NCBI RefSeq assembly: GCF_000344685.1
Contig: NW_006920422.1
Location: 753,940 to 817,939, forward strand
Direction: 5' to 3'
Length of the DNA stretch: 64,000 nucleotides
From: Gloeophyllum trabeum ATCC 11539
Taxonomy: Eukaryota; Basidiomycota; Agaricomycetes; Gloeophyllales; Gloeophyllaceae
The translations under genes were made by a program, and so were the position numbers. Below, in pieces: positions 35,069 to 45,589 of this stretch. A model generated the notes under the pieces. It ran no database searches, was not told the DNA's origin, and was given only the letters and a program-made list of their open reading frames with translations. Within the stretch, counting starts at the first letter, position 1; each line of letters opens with the position of its first letter.

Positions 35069-37072
35069 ATGTTGGCCCCCGTGAAAGCTCACTCGACGGA
35101 GGAAGTCCCACTTCTACCTACACCCGATGACCCTGGCCATGACGGAGATGCTTGGGAAGAAGCCAGAATCCAAGCTCAGCTGGAATCTGACTTGTTGCAG
35201 AAGCTAGACAAGAGGATGGTGCCGTTCAGGATACTGTCCGTCCTCGCACACGTAAGTGCACCTGTTTCTATGGGTCATCAGCTGTAGTGACGACCAGAAC
35301 TAGCTCGCCCGCAACACTGTCTGGTGGGTGGTCAACGGCCCTAACACGGAGAGCACTGTGTAACATCTTGTTTGCTTCAGCATCGCGGCTTTGTTTGGCT
35401 TCCAGGAGGCGTTGAACCTGACTCCGGTCAAGTTCTTCCTCGTGATAGCGGCGTACCACCTTGGACAGATGTATGCCTGGGCCCTCAGTGCGCTCTTACG
35501 GGACGACGCACGCTGGCCATACTATCACACTAGCTGGCTTGCTCGACTGGCTCGCGAAAGGCCTGTCGTTGGTCCGGTATCTGCCCTAGGAATCGGCGCC
35601 TCCTCTGTTTTGATGGGTAAGCACGACCGTCCTCGTTAAAGCAGCTGACTCATCCGTACATGCAGGCATATCAGAAACGTGCGTCTCGCTCCCTCGTCAT
35701 GACGTTTTCTGCTCAGACGTTCGCAGGTTCACGCAAGCATGTCTCGCTCGCGTCGTGCTAGGGTTCTCCGCCGCGATCTTCTGGGCGAGCCAGGTTGAGT
35801 TGAAGAAAGAGTGGTATAAGCGGGAGCCGCCCGCTCCTTCAGCACACATCGTGCCTCTATCGCATTTCGTTGGCCTCCTGGCAGCGGCTGTGGTGGTTTC
35901 TACAAGGCCGGATGCTGCCAGCGAGATGGTCATCTGGAAGTAAGGACGTTACACATGGCCTAGGCCGGGCGGGTGCATGCTGACCGCCGCCTTCAGGCGT
36001 CTATTCTACTTGCATTCAGCCCTTACTACCAGTTTCGCACTCTACGCATGGTACCGACTTCCTGATCTACCTGAGTCCGCCGCGTGGCTCTCACAGCCCG
36101 AGCGAGATCTCATAAAGAAATGGAGCGCTGACAGACAGCAACTTGAGGAAGTACGGCCAGGTACAGAGACAGACATAGATGCTACGGGCGACAGCACGCC
36201 ATGGTACAGGCGCAGACACCCTGTGCTGAAGATGGTCTTCCTTGGATGCTGTCAAATCGCAGTGTCTCAGCTTCGGTCTTTCGAGACGTTCTGGCCCTTG
36301 ATATTCTTCTCAGCTGTCCCCATCGACAAGCTCAACGGGGTTCACTTGTTCCTGAGTAGTTCTGCCTGGGCAGTCCCCGCACAAGTGACTCTGCTGTTCT
36401 CGCGGTACGTAACACATCGATCTACGGTATACTTTGAGCTTTAAGCTGCTATTTCTGCTAGACGCTGGAGGAGACTTCAAACTACCCCACTGAAGCACTT
36501 CCTGAAGGACATGTCTATGACCTTTGCTATATCGATCTTCACCGCAGGGCTTGGCTTCAATTTTCCCGTCTTCACTGAAGACAAAGGGTTTAGGGTGGCT
36601 TATATGTGAGCAGGTCTGTGGCCAGCTCAGGTCGTATCGCTCACCTGCGTCGCAGTTTTATGATCCCGATGGTGTACATCGCAAAGGTTCCGTATGATAC
36701 CATCTATGCGGCCGGTGCAGCCGGACTAGCTTCCTCCATTTCGCCGTGGCAACGACCACTCGCGCTGCTTTACCTACAGTTATGTTCTATCGTCGGGACA
36801 ATCTTGGGATAGTAAGCACCTTCCCCCTACAGTGCAGCAGCGTATTGACTGTCAACCTCAGCTTTATCTGGATCGTCGGAAACGATAGGCCTTTCTACAG
36901 CAGGGGCGCGGCTTCTTCCGCGGGCGGCATAGGCCTTGTTGTGCTTGCCTTTGTGTGGTGGTATGACGAAGCTTTGCAAGCTATGCTACGGAAGAGCGCA
37001 AGCAGCATATCTGCTGAGACTCCGAGCGCTGAGGGGCGCACGGATACAGATGATTCTCAGCAAAGAGTGTAG
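35069..37072 (+). CDS. Divergent major facilitator superfamily transporter (allantoate permease/Dal5-like)
   Basis: Predicted membrane carrier of unknown substrate. ATG 35069 gives a soluble N-terminus with an acidic EEVPLLPTPDDPGHDGD run and LLQKLDKRMVPF, the stretch that precedes TM1 in Dal5-type carriers. Spliced exons give SVLAHLARNTV, then CIAALFGFQEALNLTPVKFF, and LARVVLGFSAAIFWASQVEL with EWYKRE, the TM4 R..LG...A region. Next come RLFYLHSALTTSFALYAWYR with LPDLPESAAWLSQPERDLIK, the family's central signature, and later TM helices (VAYM, IPMVYIAKVPYDT, GGIGLVVLAFVWWYDEALQA). Several classical motifs are weak, so it is either a fast-evolving member or partly decayed. I could not prove every splice junction near 35640-35720. 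Confidence 0.7.
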
Positions 37073-37589
37073 CTCAAATTTTCTGATACAGAGACTGCCG
37101 ACCCCCTTGTAAGAGCCAGATATTCAAGTTATGTGTGTACCATTACATGTACGACGTACTATGCAGATAAAATTTGTATAGTGATCAGGTAGTGTTTGGT
37201 GTTGGATACTCATGATACAGGTGATCATGAGATGTCCCGATGGGCACGACATTCATTTCTCTCCTAAAAGTACATCAAGCAGCCTTAGTCTGCTCAAAGT
37301 GTAGCGGACCTGAATTGGATGTAACAGCAGGAAAAGGTACTAGAAGACAGCGATATCGAACACATGTGGTCAGCGACGATGCATACGTCAACCTATGAGA
37401 GTATGCAGAGCATATTTAGACAGAGGGGTGAGAACATGCAGCACAAGAGCAGACCCGAAGGTTTACACAACAGCGCTAGAAAGCAATAGCAAGAGTCTTA
37501 GCGGACCAGAAAGGAGGGCAGTTGAATCACGGGCAAGAGCTTCGGTCTCGTCCTTCTGCGGCGCGCCTTCTGGTAGACCTAGTGGTGTG
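37073..37589. other. Intergenic region between convergent genes
   Basis: 517 bases between the MFS stop and the stop of the next minus-strand gene. No recognisable feature. Confidence 0.4.
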
Positions 37590-38276
37590 CTAGATCCCCA
37601 TTCCTGTTAAAGCAGCGAGTGCTAACTTGACCCTGTTCACGAAGTCGCCAAGACGCTGTCGAGTTTTCTCTTTAAAAGAGGAAAAGGCCAATGCGCAAGT
37701 TAGCATATACCCGGCAGGATGGAATTCGGACGACAGGTGACCAGAATATCGGCCTACCGATGAAGGTGAGAGGCGATGGTAGAGACATGCCTTGTTCACT
37801 TTCGAGAGTCATGATCGAGTTGATTTCTTTTTCCAGAGATTCCAGGTTTTCGTTCGTCTCGAATGCAGGTCGAGCCGTGGACCATGCGTGGAACTCGATC
37901 GTCAGGTCAAGCAGCATTTTGTTCAGTTCTGCGACTAAGTCAGAGTTTCTCTGAAGGGCAGTGGGATATATGCATAGATCGCCGTGTATGCATTGAAGCC
38001 TTGGAGGCCTCTGCGCTTACTTTCTCGGAATTCCGCTTCCCGTTTGTTTTCCTCCTCGAAGGGGTCTACGATAGTCGTCCGGTGATCGAAAGGTTCGAAT
38101 TGTTCTTGTACAACTTCTGCAACTGAGCGCTGCTGCGAACCACTGCCATAGGGACCAGCCGACGGTCCAGGCGCTGGTGAAGACAATCTCGGGTTCGGGC
38201 GGCCTTCGCGGAGCGGTGATGGCGAATGGATGGAGCGTTCATGATCCGGGGAGGAGTTGTCACGACTTGTCGCCAT
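37590..38276 (-). CDS. Small conserved-looking coiled-coil protein of unknown function
   Basis: I do not recognise this gene. Three exons join in frame. Exon 1 starts MATSRDNSSPDHERSIHSPS, is Ser/Pro-rich, and ends EPFDHRTTIVDPFEEENKRE, AEFRE. An intron with GTAAGC donor is followed by AELNKMLLDLTIEFHAWS and NENLESLEKEINSIM. A second intron with GTAGGC donor and AAAG acceptor leads to EKTRQRLGDFVNRVKLALAA, LTGMGI, stop. The acceptor of intron 1 could be either TTAG or, six bases on, GCAG; both keep frame. The predicted protein is about 165-170 residues, helical in its second half. The size and helices would suit a subunit of a larger assembly, but that is only a guess. Confidence 0.6.
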
Positions 38277-38582
38277 TCCTTTCAGTGCTCCAGGGAGGAA
38301 TAGGCGTAAGAAGTTCGAGTTGGTCCGTAGAGTAAATCGACAGGAAAGAGTCCGAGAGCACGTCTCTGCACGTCGCGTCACAAAGTCGCGTCCAAATACA
38401 ACGCCCCGTCGGTCACTGTGTCACACTCGCGCACGTCTTGGGGACTTGCAAATCGATTCTTGCAGGAAACGTCTGATATAATGGACAGCGTGTTGATTAT
38501 GGTAAGAAAATCGTGAAATTTGTCCATCTCCCGGAAGTACATGTCCCACCCCTCAAGTATTGACATTATAAACGACATATGC
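38277..38582. other. Intergenic region between two minus-strand genes
   Basis: 306 bases. An open frame on the minus strand crosses it but runs out of the COPA stop region and has no domain, so it is probably COPA 3' UTR and promoter of the small gene. Confidence 0.4.
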
Positions 38583-41500
38583 TCACCGAGGAGCAGGTAG
38601 TCCAGAAGCAGGAGCACCTAACTCTGTTAGCTGGAGGAGGGCATCCAGCTTGCCAGCAAATTCGGGAAGATATGCTGCATCCGTGTACGGACACCGCACC
38701 GAAGAAGATCCCTTGTATATCGGCGTATACGTCGCTGCGCAGATCTCGAACTCGGTGAACTGGTCGTAGTCGACCTCCACAGCGTCTCTAGGATTCCGTT
38801 CTCCAGCGGCAATCCGTTGGCGAGCCTAGGATACCATGAGAATAAGTTTACCCAAGGTGAATGAATGAAACTTACGTTAGCTGCAATCTTGGGATCCGGA
38901 TTCAAGTCCAACAACCGTCTCGCAAACTTGGCTGCAGTGCCATTGTTGTTGGCCTTCGAGAAAATCAGGATCGCACTTCGGAGGGCAATCTGCAGGTGCG
39001 GAGGCTGCAGCTGGCAGTGAGTGAAGTACGCAGCCAGTTCAAGATTTCTCTTCGCGTTGCTCGGATCCTCAGCAATCACTCGCCGACGCTCCAGCTCAAT
39101 AGACACACCCAGCAAATATTCGCGGGCCATCGTCACAAGGTCTCGCCACTGGCCAGCAATGTCAACAATATGCACCCTGACGTGAGTATATGCTCACCTC
39201 TTTTGCCTCCTTGTCTGACGATACGGCAACAAGGAGCAGCTCGTACAGAACCGATCGGTAAATGCTCTGAGCCTCCGGTAGCTTGCTGCCGGATAGCGCT
39301 CGGAAACCCTCCGTGAGCTCAGCACGGATTGACTGCAACGTGCGAACCGCGACAGGCAAAACGCGGCTGGGCGAAGATTCGGAAGGATTGCGACGTATAT
39401 GCAGCTGCAGTGGCGGAAGGGTGCCAAGCGGGGAGAAGTATGCGTGTGACGAACGATACGTCGACAAGAACAGGGGTTTCAGTAGCGAGAAGTTGACAAC
39501 GCCGAATTGCCTGTGAAGAAGCTAAGGGAGCCCACACATCAATCCTGGTCAATTAAGCCTACGACGTCGACTTACCTGCATTGCCGTGTCAAATGATCCT
39601 GCTGCAACGTGGTCAGCAGCGAAGGGTGAGTTGCGAGTCCATATTTCTGTCTCGCTGATACCGGGGGTAGCACCCGCGCCAAGATCGGCGACCTCAGCAG
39701 GAGCTTCTTCCTCCTCAGCGGCGATAGGCTCAGCATCTTCCCCACCAGCATCAAGGTCCCAACCGCCCTCATCGATCTCCTCCGGAATCTCCTCTTCCCG
39801 TGCCCACTCATCCAATGCAGCCGAGGCCGCGGCTCCAGCCCCAACGGCATCGCCATTCGTGTACGGAACTTCAACACCTTCCAGCCCGTTCGCAAGCGCC
39901 TTGTCCCAGAAACTTTCGCCAGCAGCAATAGATGGCCAGTTCAACGCAGCAGTCGGTGTGATCACGGGCGGCAGCTGCAGTGTCGAGCGGCCAAAGTCTG
40001 GGACATCATCGACGTCTGACTCGCTTAGTCCGGCTGCCTCCAGGATCTCGCTCGCGACTTCGTCCAAGCCATTAGTCTTCGCGGTCAGATACGCTAGGGG
40101 ATCTATAGAGGAATGTCAATACCTCCCTCTATCGCAAGATGATGACAATACACACGAAGCCCGACATCCTTGAGGACGTTGATGCGACCCAAAACATCGC
40201 CAGCATACAGCGCATTCTGGAATCGAGACATCGGGTCGCCTCTGGCGTCCGCTATTTTCTGCATCTTGGATAACTTTTCGGTGCTGCCCGTGATAAGATA
40301 CAAGAAAGACAGATTCTCGAACTTTTTCGTCTGCTGGTAGGCCTTCTCGACAATCTATCACGACCGTCAGCAGACAGCCCGATCTCCCAGATGTACGGTG
40401 CCCTGACCTTGTGGTTGCCTTGCTTCAACGCCTGCTGAGCGAGTCTCTCCCAGCATTCGGGCCGGTCGATCGCTTTTGCCATCTCTGACGCGACCTCAAG
40501 ATTGCCGCATTCGATAGCAAGGTCGAAGCGGGTCTTTTTATCTTCCACGAAATGGAGGGCAATCTAATCGTATGTCCTCGGTAAGGATGGATTGCAGTAA
40601 TGATACTCCGTGCTTACCTCCGGGAAGCCCTTCTGCTGAAGGTAAGCAATTACACTCTGTCCTATGAGATTAGAAGTGCGGATGATATACAGCATTTCCT
40701 CGTGGTTGTTCTTGATTAAAGCGAGCTTGAAGCGATATTCAGTGGGATCGAATGTGATGGTACGAGGTCGGGCAGAGCGGTCCAAGCAGTGAATCGTCTT
40801 GCCTTTCACGCGGGTGAGGTAGACAGGGTTGTCCAGTGTGCAGATAACGCCGTGGTCACTAGTACGATCTTTGTTTAGACGACTTTAACAAACAAATATT
40901 GATGATGCACTGACCCTTGCGCCAGACAGTACTTTATGTGGTTCAAGGTGGAGTATATGAAGACACCGGCATCATCCCATGCACCAGACTTGATGCGGAT
41001 TGTCTCGTGAATGAGGCAATGTTGGGAGAAATTCCTGTTGGCGATGGTGATGGCTAGGATAGTCCGTTTGAGAGAGGATAAAACGGTTGATAGGAGCACG
41101 TACTGTGCTTGCTGAGGAGGGCTACGAGCGAGCCATCGGCATTCCATACAACATATTTGACCGGGGGAGTGTTCACTTCGGCGATTACTTTCTGCTGCTG
41201 TATGTCGTATAACACAACGGAAGCCGTCGAACTGAGAATCAAACTCGCAGTCCCACCGTAGAAGATCTCATTGGTCTGCACAGGAGGCTTGATGCTCTTG
41301 ACGATGGAGTTCGATAAGTCTCGGACCTCGATGAGCTACAGAGGAGACTGATGATTAAGTTCCAGGTTCCACAGCCGTTACGCGCGTGGGACGCACCTGG
41401 GTCGTCTTGTTCAAGACAGCAAATCTATTCCTGGCAACGAATATTGCACTATTTCCACTACCCCTCTTGCCGTCAACCGAAGAATCCTTAACTTCACCGA

Positions 41501-42954
41501 CCACGTTCGTCGGCAAACTCGCCAATTCGTACAAGCCGTTATCTGAAGAGACGGTGACCAAAACCGCGCGCTCAGCAGGATTGAAGCTCAGGGTCCTCGG
41601 TGGGACATATGGACTACCGAATTTGCGGACACTCAAGAGACCGATGTCAGACCCCGTGTTGAGGTCGTAGGAGCGCACGTATTTGTCCCGGATGTAATAC
41701 AGGGTATCGCCATGTAAAGCAAACGGCGGGCGCTCCCGCTCCAACTTGAATACGATTAGACCATTATCGTGACCTGACGAAACAGGAACATTGGGATACG
41801 TAGTGCATTAGACGGATGTCATAGACGCTCACCGGCTGCAAACAGATTCAGGTTCGGATGGGCGGCCAAGAACCAGAACCGGTCATGTTCCCTCCGGAAC
41901 GTCTGGATCGCCGTTCGCTTTGCCAGATCCCAGACGCGGACAGTCTTGTCCTCACCACAAGACACGATCAATTCGTGTTTAGGGTGGAACACGGCACAAG
42001 AGACATTGTTGAAGTGACCACGGCAGGCGTCCACCTCCCAAGCTTTCGTCTCGCTCATCCGCCAGATTTTGATTTGCCGATCGTCAGCAGCTGAGATGAT
42101 CAAGGGCAGGGTCGGGTGGAACATGGCGAAGTTAACGCCTCGATCGTGGCCCTCCATCACGTACTTGACCGTCGAGAAGTTGTCAAAGGTGTCGAATGTG
42201 CCGGGGGCTGCGTTGCTGTTTGGAGTACTCTTTCGCAAACCTGAGATATCCCAGACTCGCACAGTTTGGTCCATTGAAGCAGACACGATCAGATCCTCTT
42301 TGGGATGGAAACGAGCGGAAAAGACATAATGAGAGTGACCAGTTAGGATGGCAATGCAGTTTCGCGAGGTGCTGTTCCATATACGAATCGTTTGATCGTC
42401 TGAGCAGGAGAGCTAGAACAGGGGTGTCAAAATGGGCTTAAGTTGTCTTCAGGGATACATACAATCCAAGGCATTTCGTGATGAAACTGGACTGAGCGGA
42501 CGTAGTCCAGGTGGCCATGGAGTGTGAACAAGCACCGTCTGCTCTGCGGTCGGAGGTCTGCACTTTCTCAGTCGGAGGCTCTCTACGCTGAACTCGCGGA
42601 CTCACCCCAAACTCTGATCTTGTAGTCGTCGCCCCCGGTGACAAGCAAAGGTCGGCTGGGGTGGATATCGACACCTCTTACGGGGCCTTCGAGACATTAC
42701 TCACTGCTCATAGTGGACATACTTCGTAACACTCACCTTCGTGCTCCTCAAATCTATCCACTAACACGCCCATCCGATAGTTCCATAACTGCACGCTGCC
42801 ATTATGCAAAGAAGCCGCCAGCAATGGTTGCGTAGGGTGGAACGCCAGACCTAAAGACGGATATGAGCGCGGAACGCGTCTTTTAACACGAAGAGACACA
42901 CGAACCCTTCACTCTGTTGCTCTTCGACTCAAACTTCGTGAGCATAACAGACAT
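38583..42954 (-). CDS. COP1: Coatomer subunit alpha (COPI coat)
   Basis: Alpha-COP is a cage subunit of COPI vesicles and binds KKxx cargo in Golgi-to-ER retrieval. The start complements 42952-42954: [16 protein letters not shown], then [22 protein letters not shown]40 blades follow through [68 protein letters not shown] and [20 protein letters not shown]. The second propeller has [20 protein letters not shown]. The helical solenoid includes [20 protein letters not shown] and an acidic linker. The C-terminal epsilon-COP-binding domain has [19 protein letters not shown] and [20 protein letters not shown]. It ends [20 protein letters not shown] and [14 protein letters not shown], then [15 protein letters not shown]. 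All diagnostic regions are present over about ten introns. The yeast name is COP1/RET1. Confidence 0.95.
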
Positions 42955-43249
42955 TTTGGCAGAGTTCCGGCTGGCCAGTTCAGTTTGTTTTTGTCCGACA
43001 GGACGAGAAAGCGTTATGAGGACCAGCCGACGGACAGGGCTACTTGCAGTGTATGGCGCCTACGCCTGCACGACGTGGCTTTAGGCGAAGTCGAGATATT
43101 GCCTTTTCCAGCACCATTGGTGGCTGCGAACTTGTCTTCCAACCTCGAACAACTTGGCCCTCAGTTTACGCTGTCTAGAAGGCAATCTAGGTCATAGCGG
43201 CCTATAGAAGTTGGGGCACTTTGTCTAAGTTATATTCTTTGAAAGGCGC
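42955..43249. promoter_or_regulatory. Divergent promoter region COPA / XPG-family nuclease
   Basis: 295 bases between two outward start codons. No obvious TATA box or repeat. Confidence 0.4.
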
Positions 43250-45302
43250 ATGGGAGTTTTGGGCCTAGTGCCGTTCTTACAGAAAATCTGGTATGTGGCC
43301 TTTCAATGGCATCTTGTCTAGCAAAAGTCATCCTAGATTAATCCTACGGCAAGCCCGCAAGTTGTACAAACCCTCCCAAATCGACTTAGACATCTTTCCG
43401 GGAAGACGATAGTTCTGTAGGTTGGGTTACAACTCTGGGAATGCATTAGGACTAACAGGATCACTAGTGATGGCACCCTCATCACGCAACGCCTACATTT
43501 TGCCCCTGCACCTCACCGGTATCGCCATGTCCTTGGGTGGTATCGTCTCGTAAGAGAGCTCCGAAACTCTGAAGTCCGCGCAATATGTGTGTTCGACGGA
43601 AAAGAGCGTAGCGGGGCCAAACGCCTTGAGGTCAGTTCAGCCGTGCTCTTCTAGGGGTTATCTCATCTTGTTAATTAATCAGATAGAAAGAAGGAGACAT
43701 ATTCGGAAGATCGATGCAGCTCGTGCTTCCGTTGAGGTTGATAGGTTTCAACGCTTGAAGAAGCTCAAACGTCTGCTGAATGCTTGCCGCGGCCTCGAAG
43801 CGGCCCAGAGAGAACAGGCTACTTCTACGTTACGGAGGTTAATAGCCGAAATTCCGGATAGTGCCATTGCATCATCAGTGGTTCCACCATCGCAAGCGGT
43901 CTCCAGTGATATCTCGTCTGGATGGCCTCTGCGTAGTCCAGCAACTAGCCAGGAAGGTTCCTTGTATGAATTTCTGGAAGACCGTCACATCGAAGAAGCA
44001 CTCAATGACCAGGCTTCTGTCACATCCTCTAACGCCCAAGCTGTTCCGAGAAGTCAACAGGCCTCCTTGAATATCGACCTTGACGTGTCGAGTCGCAATT
44101 ATTCTGATGATCATTTCCACGAAACTGGGATTGAGTCTTTGTCGAAACGATCCATTGCTCAGTTTGATCTTCTCGCCAAGGAAGATCAAGGCTTCGACAA
44201 TCAACTTATCGAAGACGAGGACGCGGAGGACGCCTGGCTGAAGGATTTTCTTATGCCGGCTGAACAAACAGAACCCAGTATATCTTCTGAGGCGATACCT
44301 GACGCTCTGGCTGCATTATACCTTGACTATCGTCGAAGCATACCCACCGTTCAGTCACTGATGTCCATGGCTTCAAATGCTACTGCCGCCCATACTCCTT
44401 CTGCCACGACAGATGTCACTGAAGTGAGCTCGGAGTACGCAATGTCTAAGTCCCAACATCAGTTAATGTTGGATGAGGGGAAGGTTTGGCTGGACCTGGC
44501 CGATTTCAATCCCGATCCTAGAGAGGAAGGAATGAATGATCAAAACCTCATATCTCTGGCGGAGCGGAGTCAGTTCGTCTCACAGTCGTATGAACGACGA
44601 TGCAATCCACCAACTGCGGAGACATATAAAGAGTCGCAGTTGATACTCCGAGCTATGGGAGTCCCGTGCGTCGAGTCATCCGGACCTTACGAAGCAGAAG
44701 CATTGGCCTCATCTCTGGTTATACATGGTTATGCCGACTACGTTGCTACTGAAGACACGGTACGTACAGTGCCTAGGTATACTATCCTTGCAATAACAAG
44801 TCTCTCTTAGGACGTCCTTGTGTACGAGGCACCGATGATCCGCAATATAACCAGTCGGAAGGATCCTCTTGTCCTCCTTTCGGGCTCGGAGATCCGCTCA
44901 GTCCTTCACTTGGACAGGTCAAGTTACATCGACTTCGTGCTCTTGCTCGGCACGGACTTCTCTCAGCGAATCAAGAACGTCGGACCGCACCGTGCTCTAA
45001 AGTTCATTCGGCAGCATGGTTCAATTGAAGGAGTGATCGAGCACGAGAAGCAGTTTCCTCCTCGCGTCGCTCCTCAGGCGTATCTCCAGCAGGTCCAAGT
45101 AGCGCGCTTGGCGTTTACAACTCTGCCTCCCCTTCCGGATCCGGAGGAGTTGCGGCAGAAGGAGTGGGATAATGCGCAGGTTCGCTCTCTCTTAGAGCGA
45201 TTCGGACTCCTCAGAGCTACTGCCGCGTACTTTCTTGATGATTGGGACTACCAGGAAGCACTCGCAGGTAACTACTTCAACGATAAGCCGAGCTCATTGT
45301 AG
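43250..45302 (+). CDS. XPG/Rad2-family structure-specific nuclease with long inter-domain insertion
   Basis: Flap-type nuclease fold, metal dependent, presumably nuclear. ATG 43250 gives MGVLGLVPFLQKIW, the N-terminal gateway helix. After introns (one at 43417-43467) come PQVVQTLPNRLRHLSGKTIV and LDGTLITQRLHFAPAPHRYR, then VRAICVFDGKERSGAKRLE and IERRRHIRKIDAARASVEVD. An acidic/Ser-rich spacer of about 250 residues separates this from the I region: MGVPCVESSGPYEAEALASS, YADYVATEDTDVLVYEAP, YIDFVLLLGTDFSQRIKNVG and PHRALKFI. The expected carboxylates are visible (LDGT, VFDG, YEAEA, TEDTD, LGTDF), so it looks catalytically competent. The spacer length recalls XPG more than FEN1, but the protein is shorter than XPG. 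It does not fit EXO1 or GEN1 layouts well. Confidence 0.85.
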
Positions 45303-45589
45303 AAGTTTTCATGTCCGCTATAGCTTCTCGGTCATCAACGCCATTGTATCCATAGCTGCAATATGTATTTTCATAGGGAGTCTGAGATGCGTGTGGCTTG
45401 TTTGGCAAACCCTAGCTAGTACGGCGTAGTCCGAGTCCAATAGGACATCAGGCAAGCTATAGCTAGCAGCAGTCCGCCGTGAAACCACCTCCCGAGTCCC
45501 CGCTCAACTGCTATTATACCCTCGGTCGACTCTGATATACCCTGTGCTTCTACTAGCTGCATCTACCTTCTGTAACTTATCTGTATGTC

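Noticed and set aside
37590..38276. Apparent frameshift between exons 1 and 2 of the small coiled-coil gene
   Set aside because: Using the downstream TTAG or GCAG acceptor instead of the first TTCAG restores the frame, so no break is needed.
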